Under the pieces are notes generated by a model, which did no database searches, was not told the origin of the DNA, and saw nothing but the letters and a program-made list of their open reading frames with translations. Positions 7,963 to 15,342 of a DNA stretch of 34,714 nt are shown piece after piece (the first letter of the stretch is position 1; every line of letters begins with the position of its first letter). The position numbers and the translations under genes were made by a program. This stretch comes from Ilumatobacteraceae bacterium (GTDB lineage Bacteria; Actinomycetota; Acidimicrobiia; Acidimicrobiales; Ilumatobacteraceae). Location: contig JANYKU010000002.1 in NCBI GenBank assembly GCA_025358075.1, forward strand, positions 1 through 34,714, written 5' to 3'.

Positions 7963-8880
7963 TCACGGGAGGTCGATGCCGTAGAGCGCCCTGACAAGTA
8001 CGCGCTCCAGTTCGTCTGCGTTCCGGTCGGCAAGGTCCCACTCCGGCGACTTCCAGCCCATCAGAGTCAGTCGCTCACGAGTCGTGAGACGGATACCGCG
8101 CAGCAAGAGGAGGACGAGGGTGTTGACACTGTGACTGTCGCCGCCGAGCGTCGCGGTCCAGACGTTCGGGTCCAGCGGATCAACATCCGACTCGACGACT
8201 CCGCTGAGCAATCCGTAGAGAGTCCCGTGTGACACACCGCAAAGGTGGCTCCAGAGCGTCACACCAAAGCGCTCTACGGGTACGACAAGCAACCTGCTGA
8301 ATGCGTCTGGAATGGACGGAAGTGCGAGGCCGCCGACGGTGAGATTTCCTCGGTGGCGCCCGACGACAGCCCAGCCGTTGGCGACTGCAACCGCTTCGAG
8401 TCGGGTGGCTTGAGCGTTGGCAACATCGCGAGCTTCCGGAACCCGAGCCTCCTCGAACGTGCTGTACAGGCGAGCGGCCAGACCTCGACGGCGACGCTCA
8501 GGGGGGTCCACTCCTGGGCCGGGTTCGCCCAGCCAGCGGGCCCAAACGAGTGCTTCGAGCGCAGCACGAGTAAGCGTGACATGGGCGAACACGGGTGCGG
8601 GAGCGGCAGAGTGAAGCCTTGCAAACGCGCGGACGTGGTCGGATGCGGCCATCAAGGCCAGCCCGCTGAGCGACTGAGTGGTAGCGCTCGTGTGGCCCTG
8701 CTGCCCCGAAGTCAGCGCGTCGTCACTGAGAATCTCGGCGAACCCCTGGGTCCCGACGTTGGGCATCGCGGTCGACAACTGACGAATGGAGTCTGCGAGT
8801 TCAGTCAAAATCCTGACTGACGGCTCCATCGCTGCGAGGTAGCGCTCGTCGGATTCCTCTGGCATCTCCGAGATATCCAT
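7963..8880 (-). CDS. Hypothetical protein, helical, possibly DUF5677-like
   Basis: This 305-residue protein is not confidently recognised. It is alpha-helical, with an Ala/Leu-rich middle (SGLALMAASDHVRAFARLH; TLTRAALEALVWARWL). A later His/Ser motif (LWSHLCGVSHGTLYGLL) recalls proteins of the DUF5677 type, but I would not assign it. I start it at the ATG at 8880 (MDISEMPEES), because the extra 29 residues of the longer reading frame from 8967 are Arg/Cys/Pro-rich and unlike a protein N-terminus. No strong ribosome-binding site is visible. It lies upstream of the R-M operon on the same strand with a 256-base gap, so it is probably a separate unit of the island cargo. Confidence 0.6.
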   Translation of the reverse strand: MDISEMPEESDERYLAAMEPSVRILTELADSIRQLSTAMPNVGTQGFAEILSDDALTSGQQGHTSATTQSLSGLALMAASDHVRAFARLHSAAPAPVFAHVTLTRAALEALVWARWLGEPGPGVDPPERRRRGLAARLYSTFEEARVPEARDVANAQATRLEAVAVANGWAVVGRHRGNLTVGGLALPSIPDAFSRLLVVPVERFGVTLWSHLCGVSHGTLYGLLSGVVESDVDPLDPNVWTATLGGDSHSVNTLVLLLLRGIRLTTRERLTLMGWKSPEWDLADRNADELERVLVRALYGIDLP

Positions 8881-9325
8881 CGGCCCAGTATGCAAGGTTG
8901 GGCAGAGGAGCCTGCGTGGTGAGGGCGGCTGCACGGACCAGTCGTGGCCGACGCAGCGGGTGCACACCGCGCTCGGCGACTGAGTCCGGGCTCATACCGG
9001 TCTCGACGACATCGAATTCGTGTTCGTGGCCGACGCGGTTTCAGCCATGCGCCGTGCAGCGAGAGGTGAAGGTGAGGAGTACGACCTCGGAGATGACGTC
9101 AAGGCATCCGGTCCGGCTTTCGATGCGCTGCTCGCTGCCGGGCCGTATGAATCGGCGGAGATCATCGGGAAGTTGCGGCGCCTCCTCGACCAGTAGACGG
9201 CCCCACCGTTCCAATTGGAGGAGCTCGCTGGCCGGCCGCGCAACTACAGCTCTGCAGCCTGAAAGCTTGGGACTGCGCCAGTGGTGCGGGAATACCATCG
9301 ATCTCACGACACAGGAAGGAGAGAC
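8881..9325. other. Gene-poor stretch between divergent genes
   Basis: This stretch separates the minus-strand hypothetical gene from the plus-strand antitoxin gene. It contains a short plausible coding remnant (9020-9196, listed separately) and must contain promoters for both flanking genes. A possible -35-like TTGGGA near 9266 with an AATACC-like -10 near 9290 precedes the antitoxin gene, but this match is weak. I see no repeats or RNA gene. Confidence 0.4.
9020..9196 (+). pseudogene. Short ORF, possibly the 3' remnant of a gene
   Basis: The plus-strand frame ending at TAG 9194 has a protein-like composition (acidic and helical: RGEGEEYDLGDDVKASG, then ESAEIIGKLRRLLDQ), unlike its shadow frames. 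It lacks a convincing start: the frame opens after a TGA near 8981, and the first usable codons are GTG 9020 and GTG 9026 without a ribosome-binding site. The 58 residues match nothing I know. It may be a small gene or the tail of a deleted one, in keeping with the truncated toxin nearby. Confidence 0.35.
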
Positions 9326-9994
9326 ATGAGCGCAGTGCTTGCATTCGACGGCTGCTACGACGCGCGCCGAACGGCCGCGTTGTCGGGTGTCCCTCGTTCC
9401 ACGGTTTACGACTGGGCGCGCAAGGGTGTCGTCGTTCCGAGCATCTCGCACGAGCGCGAGAAGCTGTGGTCGTACGCCGACCTCATGGCGCTTCGGATCG
9501 CCTCTTGGTTGCGTCACCCGAAGCGACTCGACGCCGACCTTCGGCCCGTGTCGGCAATGCGACACGCTCGAGATGCTTTGGTGCAACTTGACGAACAGGG
9601 CTTCGATCTATGGGACGGACGTGCAGGCGCGTCACCGCTCTACGTGAGTCCGACCGGCAAGATCGTGATCGTCACCCCGGAGGCAACGCACGATCTGAGT
9701 GGTCAGGGTGGGCTCTCCGAGTGGCTGGATCTGCTTGGTCCCTTCGAGGGAACTGACGGCGTCGGCCCCGATCTCCGTCGACCGCGCGAGCACCTTCGGA
9801 TCGTGCCAAGCAAGTGCGCCGGCGAACCTCATCTCGCCGGATCGCGACTGACGACTCTGACAGTTGCCGCCTTGACCGGTCGCGGCTACACGCTCGACGA
9901 TGTCGTCAGGCTCTATCCGAATGAGACTCGGGAGAGTCTCGTGGAAGCCATCGATCTCGAGCACTCGCTGGACACGTTGGTTCCCGCAGCCTGA
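9326..9994 (+). CDS. MerR-like HTH / DUF433 antitoxin
   Basis: This 222-residue DNA-binding protein begins with a MerR-like helix-turn-helix (residues 12-30, DARRTAALSGVPRSTVYDWA). It ends with a DUF433 domain (about 160-215: GEPHLAGSRLTTLTVAALTGRGYTLDDVVRLYP). DUF433 proteins of this layout are antitoxins for PIN-like (VapC/DUF5615-type) toxins. The ATG at 9326 is preceded by a strong AGGAAGGAGAG site; the longer reading frame from 9281 is not needed. The stop codon overlaps the ATG of the next ORF by one base (TGATG), the usual antitoxin-toxin coupling. That toxin is truncated, so this is now an orphan antitoxin that may still repress its own promoter. Confidence 0.8.
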   Translation: MSAVLAFDGCYDARRTAALSGVPRSTVYDWARKGVVVPSISHEREKLWSYADLMALRIASWLRHPKRLDADLRPVSAMRHARDALVQLDEQGFDLWDGRAGASPLYVSPTGKIVIVTPEATHDLSGQGGLSEWLDLLGPFEGTDGVGPDLRRPREHLRIVPSKCAGEPHLAGSRLTTLTVAALTGRGYTLDDVVRLYPNETRESLVEAIDLEHSLDTLVPAA

Positions 9995-10095
9995 TGGCGG
10001 CGCGCCGGCCTGTGCGCCTCGCGCTCGATCAGAACTTCCCGACACCGATTCTCGGTGCGCTCGCCGAGTTCATCGTGGACATCGAACGGTCCAGA
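9994..10095 (+). pseudogene. Truncated PIN-like toxin remnant
   Basis: The ORF starts at ATG 9994, coupled to the antitoxin. Its first residues (VRLALDQNFPTPILGALAEF) match the N-terminus of PIN-like toxins partnered with DUF433 antitoxins, including the first metal-binding aspartate (LDQNFP). After about residue 33 (DIER) the frame becomes Ser/Arg/Cys-rich text that is only the antisense of the 3' end of the SWIM gene. A full toxin would be around 110 residues or longer, so the catalytic core is missing. The frame itself stays open to 10284. The break at about 10090-10100 marks a deletion or recombination junction; its exact position is an estimate. Confidence 0.65.
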
Positions 10096-10108
10096 GCTGT
10101 GCGATCGC

Positions 10109-11854
10109 TCACCAGCGGTTGCGATCGAGGAGTGCCATCAGATTCCGTTTCGGCTTGTGTTTCGTGCGGATCTCGGCGATCAGGGCGACGAACAGCGACG
10201 GATCGCCGGCTCGCTCCGCGAGTTGGCGAAGCCGACCGAGGTGGTCGACAGCAGTGGCGTAGCCCTTGTTGTTCTTGGTGTTGATCGCGGCGAGCGCCGC
10301 TCGTTTGTAGATCGGGATCGCGTCGAGCGGATGGTCGTGCTGGCGGGATGCGGCGAGCGTCAGCCAGAGCCGTTCGTCGCATCCATGTTCACTCGCGACC
10401 GCCCAGGCGTCGTCGATCTCACCGTCGAAGAGGAGGATCTCGATCAGCACATCTGACGGACGAGCACGACCGGCTGTTGGTTGCGTGGCGATCTCGCGGC
10501 GGAGGTACTCGAGGGCTTTCGTGTGGAAGGTCGCCCGCTCGCCGAGCAGGTCGGCTTCGTCGAGCAGACGGCGGTACGAAGCCAACGAAGGGCCGCGGTG
10601 GTACTCGTCGTCGAACAATCTGATCGAGCCAACCGCGTCACCCGTGTCGCGGAGCAGCGCTGCGAGTGCCTCGCGCAGAGGCGGGGTCTGCGAGGTCCGC
10701 TCGGCCATCGCTGTCAGACCGCGCTGCGACCATTCGATCGCCTCGACGGACCGTCCCGCGTCGGTGAGCACGCGGACGATCTCGAGGTAGTCGTCCGGGG
10801 TCCGCAGGGATCGGCTGCGGACTCGGATCACGTCATCCGGGTCTCCGGACGCGAGCGCAACACCGATCATCGCTTCGCGGATCGTGTAGTCCCGGCTGTT
10901 GCCGAGATCGTCGCCGTTACCGATCTTGGTCCACGCTGGTTCGATCAGCCGTCGGTACTCGGCGAGGCCGACGAGGCCGAGCACATCGGCATACGTGGCC
11001 GCAGCGCGGTGGAACCCGTCGAGTTCCGATGTCAGCTCCAGGTCCACCAATCGTCGGGCCAACGCGACTGGATCGGACGCGGCGGTCTCGCACGCGGCGA
11101 GGTGCATGTCTGCAATGTTGGACGCGATGCTTGTGAGGTAGCCGTCGGAGTCGTCGATCCACTGCATCGAAGCGTTCGCCTGCTCGTACGCGTACTCCAG
11201 CAGTGTGACGGCTTGCGCCGGGTGGGTGTCGACGAGTTCGCCGACAGCGTCGACCATGTCACCTACCCCGTCTGCCCATCCGGCCGCTTCGCGGTAGTCC
11301 ACGAAGTCGCCGTACGGCGCGAACGCCTCCGCGATTCGGCGGCGCCAGGCGCGCTCATCAACCGGTGCGTTCAAGGCGGCTGCCGCACGGGCACGTAGCT
11401 TCTCGCCCAACCGCCAATCCACGTCGGCCTGGGTGACGATGATTGCGACCAGTTCGTCGTGATCGAGTCCGGCGACGAAGTGCGCCAACTCCTCGTCGCG
11501 GCCCGCCTGGCCGGACACGGTGGCGGGCATCACCGAGTCCGTATCGTCATCGCCGATCGCGGCGAGCGCTACGGCGGCGATGTGCTTGCACATCGCACCG
11601 TCCTCACCGACCGGGCATGTGCACGACCACGACGCATCGCCGCCCGACAGTCCGAGCGTCACGCCATAGGGGATCGTCCCCCGCACGCGTGCACGAATCC
11701 GGCTCGCATCCAGCTCGAGGAGCTCGACCCGCCGGTCTTGCTGGTACGACACGCCGCGCGCGAACGCACGCGGACCTGCCTCACCCAACACACGAGACGA
11801 CGACCAAGCATCGATGAAGGCCGACGACAGAACCGAACGTTCTCCCGCAGTCAT
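10109..11854 (-). CDS. SWIM zinc-finger protein with helical-repeat C-terminus
   Basis: The protein has 581 residues. The SWIM motif CxCx(n)CxH is visible as C78 and C80 (WSCTCP) with C89 and H91 (MCKH). SWIM domains bind DNA or protein partners in various contexts. The rest is a long helical region, probably TPR-like repeats (for example VEAIEWSQRGLTAMAE and RATFHTKALEYLRREI). I take the ATG at 11854, preceded by GGGAGG, as the start. The open frame extends to 12553, but that part is out-of-frame shadow of the HigBA genes. Its stop lies only about 14 bases from the point where the toxin on the opposite strand is cut. The biological role is unknown. Confidence 0.85.
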   Translation of the reverse strand: MTAGERSVLSSAFIDAWSSSRVLGEAGPRAFARGVSYQQDRRVELLELDASRIRARVRGTIPYGVTLGLSGGDASWSCTCPVGEDGAMCKHIAAVALAAIGDDDTDSVMPATVSGQAGRDEELAHFVAGLDHDELVAIIVTQADVDWRLGEKLRARAAAALNAPVDERAWRRRIAEAFAPYGDFVDYREAAGWADGVGDMVDAVGELVDTHPAQAVTLLEYAYEQANASMQWIDDSDGYLTSIASNIADMHLAACETAASDPVALARRLVDLELTSELDGFHRAAATYADVLGLVGLAEYRRLIEPAWTKIGNGDDLGNSRDYTIREAMIGVALASGDPDDVIRVRSRSLRTPDDYLEIVRVLTDAGRSVEAIEWSQRGLTAMAERTSQTPPLREALAALLRDTGDAVGSIRLFDDEYHRGPSLASYRRLLDEADLLGERATFHTKALEYLRREIATQPTAGRARPSDVLIEILLFDGEIDDAWAVASEHGCDERLWLTLAASRQHDHPLDAIPIYKRAALAAINTKNNKGYATAVDHLGRLRQLAERAGDPSLFVALIAEIRTKHKPKRNLMALLDRNRW

Positions 11855-11949
11855 CTGGTCCGCCTCCCTCGGCAGGACACGGGGGTCGCACCACTTATCG
11901 ACATGTCGCCCAGTCTGGCTCCCGATGACGTCGGTTGCGTCTGCCGAGC

Positions 11950-12270
11950 TCAAGCGACCTGTACGGCGTCCTTGAGCTTGGCGGGGACCTTCTCGGGGAA
12001 CGACACGACGAGGTGCCGGTCGAGTGCGGTGGCGACACGGGCGAGTGTGTCGATGCGATTCCGGGCCCCGCCTCCTTCCTCCAGTCGGGAGATCACCGAC
12101 TGCGTGGTCCCCATGCGCTCGGCGAGCTGGCGCTGGCTGAGACCCGATTCGGTGCGCAGGTCGTAGATGAGCTGACCGAGCGCGAGGTCGTGCTCGACTT
12201 CGGTCCGCGTGTCGGGGGCTGGTTCGCGGCGCTTGTTCTTGACGTCGTCCCAGCGGGAATAGTTGGCCAT
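11950..12270 (-). CDS. HigA-like antitoxin (XRE-family HTH)
   Basis: This 106-residue protein carries a Cro/C1-type helix-turn-helix: LGQLIYDLRTESGLSQRQLA, MGTTQSVISRLEEG, then NRIDTLARVATAL. It would neutralise the HigB-type toxin encoded just upstream and repress the operon. I prefer the ATG at 12270 (MANYSRW), which has AAGGAG seven bases upstream, over the ATG at 12285, which overlaps the toxin stop as ATGA. Toxin-before-antitoxin order is characteristic of higBA. The probable operator is the doubled palindrome at 12616-12648. Confidence 0.88.
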   Translation of the reverse strand: MANYSRWDDVKNKRREPAPDTRTEVEHDLALGQLIYDLRTESGLSQRQLAERMGTTQSVISRLEEGGGARNRIDTLARVATALDRHLVVSFPEKVPAKLKDAVQVA

Positions 12271-12281
12271 CGTGTGCTCCT

Positions 12282-12605
12282 TCATGGGTTCTCTCGGGCG
12301 CAGTCCTCGGCGGCCTTGCGTGCCCGGCTGATCTCGGTGCGTTCGTTGTTACGTTGCTTGCGGAAGGTCGTGAGCAGCACGATCCTTCCGTCCTTGGTGA
12401 ACCGGTACGTGATCCGCCTTGCTGTGGGTTCGAGCGTGAATCGCAGCTCGAACAGGCCCTCGCCCAGGCTCCAGGACAGCGGCATGCGCGCCGATGAGCC
12501 GAGCGCGGCGAGCCGATCGATGACGACGACCGTCCGGTCCCACTCGTCATCATCGAGCGAGTCCATCCAGTCGACGATCTCGTCGTGAAGCTCGACGTCG
12601 GCCAC
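12282..12605 (-). CDS. HigB/RelE-superfamily toxin
   Basis: This is a 107-residue RelE-fold protein of the phage Gp49-like HigB type: a helical N-terminus (DWMDSLDDDEWDRTVVVIDRL), then strands with LGEGLFELRFT, RRITYRF and IVLLTTFRKQ. These enzymes cleave mRNA at the ribosome. The longest frame starts at an ATG at 12641, inside a palindromic operator. I chose the GTG at 12605 (VADVELHDEI); AGGAGG lies only one base before it, so the start is uncertain. The stop overlaps an ATG of the antitoxin frame. It is the last gene of the left island before the tRNA remnant. Confidence 0.82.
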   Translation of the reverse strand: MADVELHDEIVDWMDSLDDDEWDRTVVVIDRLAALGSSARMPLSWSLGEGLFELRFTLEPTARRITYRFTKDGRIVLLTTFRKQRNNERTEISRARKAAEDCARENP

Positions 12606-12615
12606 GCCTCCTAGT

Positions 12616-12648
12616 ATCGCACTACTGCGATGATCGCACAACTGCGAT
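12616..12648. promoter_or_regulatory. Two tandem 16-bp palindromes upstream of higBA
   Basis: ATCGCACTACTGCGAT (12616-12631) and ATCGCACAACTGCGAT (12633-12648) are inverted repeats with six-base arms, separated by a single base. They sit immediately upstream of the toxin GTG. This is the pattern expected for a pair of HigA dimers binding side by side (17-base period) to repress the operon. Confidence 0.7.
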
Positions 12649-12655
12649 GATTGGC

Positions 12656-12686
12656 TTCTACCGGATCTTCTACCGGACGGGTAGAA
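12656..12686. repeat. TTCTACCGG direct repeat plus inverted repeat
   Basis: TTCTACCGG occurs at 12656-12664 and again at 12668-12676. The second copy also forms a perfect palindrome with GGTAGAA at 12680-12686 (seven-base arms, five-base centre). It lies between the HigBA operator and the tRNA remnant. Candidates are integrase or excisionase arm-type sites at the island end, or another regulator's operator. Confidence 0.45.
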
Positions 12687-12790
12687 ACGATGTGGTTATC
12701 CCTAGCACGCTTCAGCATGACGAATCGCGAAACACCAGATCAGGCACCACGAGACGGACGCAGCAACACCAGCAAACACCCCGTCAACGA

Positions 12791-12814
12791 GAGTTCAAGT
12801 CCCCCCCGCCCACC
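12791..12814 (+). other. tRNA 3'-end remnant, probable att site of the left island
   Basis: GAGTTCAAGT followed by a C-run and GCCCACC has the shape of a tRNA T-loop, T-stem 3' side and acceptor 3' side. The sequence upstream cannot form the matching T-stem or the rest of a tRNA. A strong terminator starts six bases later, as is usual after a tRNA gene. Elements that integrate into tRNA genes leave exactly such a 3' fragment at one end. The parent tRNA and its anticodon cannot be read from this window. Confidence 0.55.
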
Positions 12815-12816
12815 GC

Positions 12817-12844
12817 AAGGCCCCTGCTCAGCGGGGGCTTTTTT
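12817..12844 (+). terminator. Strong intrinsic terminator
   Basis: GCCCCTGC pairs with GCGGGGGC (one G-T wobble, TCA loop), and the stem can extend with the flanking AAG/TTT. A run of six T follows (12839-12844). It stands right after the tRNA-like remnant, so it was probably the tRNA gene's own terminator. Confidence 0.85.
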
Positions 12845-12967
12845 AGTTTTCTCGCCGCGATCACTCGTCTCGCCAGCCGAAGTAGACTTGTTTCAATCCC
12901 CCGTCAGTACGGAACTCTTCCTGGGTTCATACGGTCAGATTCTTCGAGACCTGCAGGTTCCGTTCAC

Positions 12968-13708
12968 ATGCACACATCCGTCCCCCAGCTTTCGACACGC
13001 CGGCAGGTTCTGCGAGCTGGCTTCGCCGCGGCCATCGGTTCGTGGGCAGCGATCGAAGTCCTCGGTGCGGGCCAGGCGATTGCCGAGCCGTCGCCCTCGG
13101 CCACGCTCGGTCGAATCTCGATGGTCGGCGATTCCTTGACGTGTGGCACGTTGCCCTTTCAAGCCGATGACTTCACGGCTGCCGGCTGGTCGCACTCAGC
13201 AATCGACGCCTACGTCAGTCGGGGCGTTCGCACGAAGATCAAAACAGACCGCTACACCGGGCTGACCGCGGTCGACGCCATACGCGAAAAGTCTGGTGAC
13301 AGCGACACCTGGGTCATCGGCCTCGGCACCAACGACTCCGTCATCTACTCGCACAACAAGCAGGCGGAGGTGATCGCGATGATGATGGATCACATCGGCA
13401 GCGGTCACAAGGTGATGTGGGTCAACGTGTATCTGCCGGAGCGACTGCCATTGCAGTTGGCCTGGAACACGGCGCTCGACCAGGCCGCGCAGCAGAGCAA
13501 CGGCGACATGGTCGTCTTGGACTGGGCGTCCGTCGCAGCCCAGAACGAGCGCTGGCTGGCCCACGATCACATCCACTACAGCCGCGACGGTTACCGCTCT
13601 CGATCGACGGCCATCGGGCTGGCCTCACGCGATCTGCGCCAAGTCGAATCCGGGTCACAGCTGCTCGCTCACTGGAAATTGCCGCCAAGGATGACGACGA
13701 TCAGCTGA
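12968..13708 (+). CDS. Tat-exported SGNH-family hydrolase
   Basis: This is a 246-residue secreted esterase/acyltransferase-like protein. The N-terminus has a twin-arginine signal (STRRQVLRAG, hydrophobic stretch to about 36, AIAEPS cleavage region). The SGNH signature is complete: GDSLT with Ser56, glycine and asparagine in GLGTND (G120, N122), and the C-terminal DHIH dyad (D200, H203). Related domains deacylate or acylate cell-wall sugars and lipids; the substrate here is unknown. I chose the ATG at 12968. The frame stays open back to 12647, but that would run through the terminator and tRNA remnant. Its end overlaps the convergent TetR gene by eight bases. Confidence 0.87.
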   Translation: MHTSVPQLSTRRQVLRAGFAAAIGSWAAIEVLGAGQAIAEPSPSATLGRISMVGDSLTCGTLPFQADDFTAAGWSHSAIDAYVSRGVRTKIKTDRYTGLTAVDAIREKSGDSDTWVIGLGTNDSVIYSHNKQAEVIAMMMDHIGSGHKVMWVNVYLPERLPLQLAWNTALDQAAQQSNGDMVVLDWASVAAQNERWLAHDHIHYSRDGYRSRSTAIGLASRDLRQVESGSQLLAHWKLPPRMTTIS

Positions 13709-14282
13709 GCTCGGCGAGCAGTTGATCTTTGGCAGCTTCGAGGCGCGTCGGATCGTCGCGCAGACGGGCGACGAGCATGGCTCCTTCGAGGGTGCTGATC
13801 ACGACCCGCGCAGCATCGCGTGTCGAACCCCGAGGGCGCACGGTGCCGGCTTGCTCGCCGGCTTTGAGCACTCCTTCGAGCCATGTCTCGTTGATGTCGA
13901 AGAACCGCACCACGGCGTCGCGCATCGACGTCGGAAGTGTTTGGTACTCGGCAGCCAGCATGCCGCACAGGCACATGCGTTGTTGTCGCACCACGTTGAG
14001 GTAGATGCCTGCGTATGCCGAGATCTTCGCCGGGGCATCGTTGATTCGTTGATCGATCTCGGCCAGCGCCGCCTCGAATCGGGTGGTGTATCGCGTGATC
14101 AATGCGGTGCCGAGCTCGGCCTTGCTGGCGAAGTGGTAGTGCAGCGCGGCCTTGGTGATGCCGAGCTCGGCGGCGACGTCGGCATAGCTCACGCCGTTGA
14201 ACCCGCGCACCTGCACGAGACGCTCGGCGATGTCGAGGGCCTTCTCGGCGGTGTCGGCAACGGCTCCGTCTTCAACTCGCAC
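13701..14282 (-). CDS. TetR-family transcriptional repressor
   Basis: This 193-residue regulator has the TetR helix-turn-helix near residues 30-57 (GVSYADVAAELGITKAALHYHFASKAEL). A variable ligand domain follows, with cysteines in MCLCGMLAAEY. Members with CLCGML-type ligand domains often regulate small detoxification or catabolic operons. The GTG at 14282 is preceded by GGAGGAGG. It is divergent from the SnoaL, TIGR03086 and hydratase genes, and a perfect 18-base palindrome lies between them, so it probably represses both itself and that cluster. The ligand is not known. Confidence 0.93.
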   Translation of the reverse strand: MRVEDGAVADTAEKALDIAERLVQVRGFNGVSYADVAAELGITKAALHYHFASKAELGTALITRYTTRFEAALAEIDQRINDAPAKISAYAGIYLNVVRQQRMCLCGMLAAEYQTLPTSMRDAVVRFFDINETWLEGVLKAGEQAGTVRPRGSTRDAARVVISTLEGAMLVARLRDDPTRLEAAKDQLLAELS

Positions 14283-14307
14283 GTTGTTCGCCTCCTCCGC
14301 CGGGCCC

Positions 14308-14337
14308 TTGACCTACTTACCTACTAGTAGGTAAGGT
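14308..14337 (+). promoter_or_regulatory. TetR operator within a predicted promoter
   Basis: TTACCTACTAGTAGGTAA (14317-14334) is a perfect 18-base palindrome. A -35-like TTGACC (14308-14313) and a -10-like TAAGGT (14332-14337) flank it with 18-base spacing, so a bound repressor would block RNA polymerase. The operator lies 35 bases from the TetR start and 65 bases from the SnoaL gene start. Confidence 0.8.
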
Positions 14338-14398
14338 AGTCGGATCCCGGGTGACCGGTCAATTGAAACGAGAAGCATTCAGGGGAAGAGGGCTCGAA

Positions 14399-14749
14399 AT
14401 GAATGATGCATCCGATACCGCGGCGGTTGTCGCCGCGTTCGGCGCAGCGTGGGCTGCGCACGACCTCGACACGGCGCTGACCATGATCACCGATGACTGT
14501 GTGTTCGATTCCACCGGCCCGGCGCCCGACGGCGTGCAGCACAAGGGGCGCGACCAGATCCGTGCGGCATGGCAACCGATCTTCGACGACACGGTCAGCC
14601 GGTTCGAGGTCGAAGAGTCGATCGCATGTGGCGATCGTGTCATCGAGCGGTGGTGCTACAGCTGGGATGGCGGGCACATCCGCGGCGTCGATCTGTTCCG
14701 CGTGCGTGACGGGTTGGTGGCCGAGAAGTTCGCCTACGTCAAAGGATGA
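14399..14749 (+). CDS. SnoaL-like / NTF2-fold protein
   Basis: This 116-residue protein has the SnoaL/NTF2 pattern: VVAAFGAAWAAHDLDTALTMITDDCVF, a middle strand pair with RDQIRAAWQPIFDD, and a C-terminal VDLFRVRDGLVAEKFAYVKG. Such folds serve as small enzymes (isomerases, hydrolases) or ligand binders; nothing here fixes the substrate. I use the ATG at 14399, with AGGGGAAGAGGG upstream, rather than the longer frame from 14351, which would start close to the promoter. The TGA overlaps the start cluster of the next gene, so the two are coupled and probably controlled by the divergent TetR protein. Confidence 0.85.
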   Translation: MNDASDTAAVVAAFGAAWAAHDLDTALTMITDDCVFDSTGPAPDGVQHKGRDQIRAAWQPIFDDTVSRFEVEESIACGDRVIERWCYSWDGGHIRGVDLFRVRDGLVAEKFAYVKG

Positions 14750-15333
14750 TGATGAGCGCCGCCGACATCGCCACGCTGCATCGCCAAGCCCTCGAGGCAA
14801 CTCGTGGCTACGTCGCCGGTGTCACCGACGATCAGTGGCAGTTGCCAACTCCGTGTGAGGGATGGACGGTGCACGACCTCGCCAACCACATCGTCGCCGG
14901 CAACCTTTGGGCGGCCGAGCTCGGGTCGGGCCGCAGCATCGCCGATGTCGGGTCGGCGCTCGACGGAGACATGCTCGGCACTGATCCAGTTGGCGCCTAC
15001 GACCGTTCGGCCGAGTCGGCCGCCGCGGTGTTCGAAGCGCCCGGCGCGCTCGACAGCCCTTGTGCCGTTTCGTACGGGCCGGTGCCGGGATCGGTGTACG
15101 CCGGTCATCGGTTCATCGACGTGCTCGTGCACGGATGGGATCTCGCCGCGGCGACCGGTCAACCAGCCGACCTCGATCCCCGACTGGTCGACGCCTGCTG
15201 GGAGGTCTTGCGGCCACAGCTGGCACCGTTGCAGTCCAGTGGGGCGTTCGGCGTCGCCAGAACAGGTCACGCCGACGACAGTCCGCAGCAGAGCCTGCTG
15301 GCGGCATTGGGGCGGTCTGGCTCGTCGGACTAG
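14746..15333 (+). CDS. TIGR03086-type DinB-like metal-binding protein
   Basis: This protein of about 193-195 residues belongs to the mycothiol-dependent maleylpyruvate-isomerase-like DinB group (TIGR03086). It has DQWQLPTPCEGWTVHDLANHIV with the metal-ligand His, then FIDVLVHGWDLAAATGQ with another conserved His-Gly-Trp-Asp. Relatives act as thiol-dependent isomerases or transferases in mycothiol-producing bacteria. Three in-frame ATG codons (14746, 14749, 14752) follow an AAAGGA site, and the exact one cannot be decided. It overlaps the SnoaL stop and precedes the hydratase gene by nine bases. Confidence 0.87.
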   Translation: MMMSAADIATLHRQALEATRGYVAGVTDDQWQLPTPCEGWTVHDLANHIVAGNLWAAELGSGRSIADVGSALDGDMLGTDPVGAYDRSAESAAAVFEAPGALDSPCAVSYGPVPGSVYAGHRFIDVLVHGWDLAAATGQPADLDPRLVDACWEVLRPQLAPLQSSGAFGVARTGHADDSPQQSLLAALGRSGSSD

Positions 15334-15342
15334 GTTCGCGGC

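Noticed and set aside
11855-12553. Extended N-terminus of the SWIM protein
   Set aside because: This part is antisense-frame text of the HigBA genes, and GGGAGG precedes the ATG at 11854.
12647-12967. N-terminal extension of the SGNH hydrolase
   Set aside because: Would be translated through the tRNA remnant and a strong terminator; the Tat signal begins at 12968.
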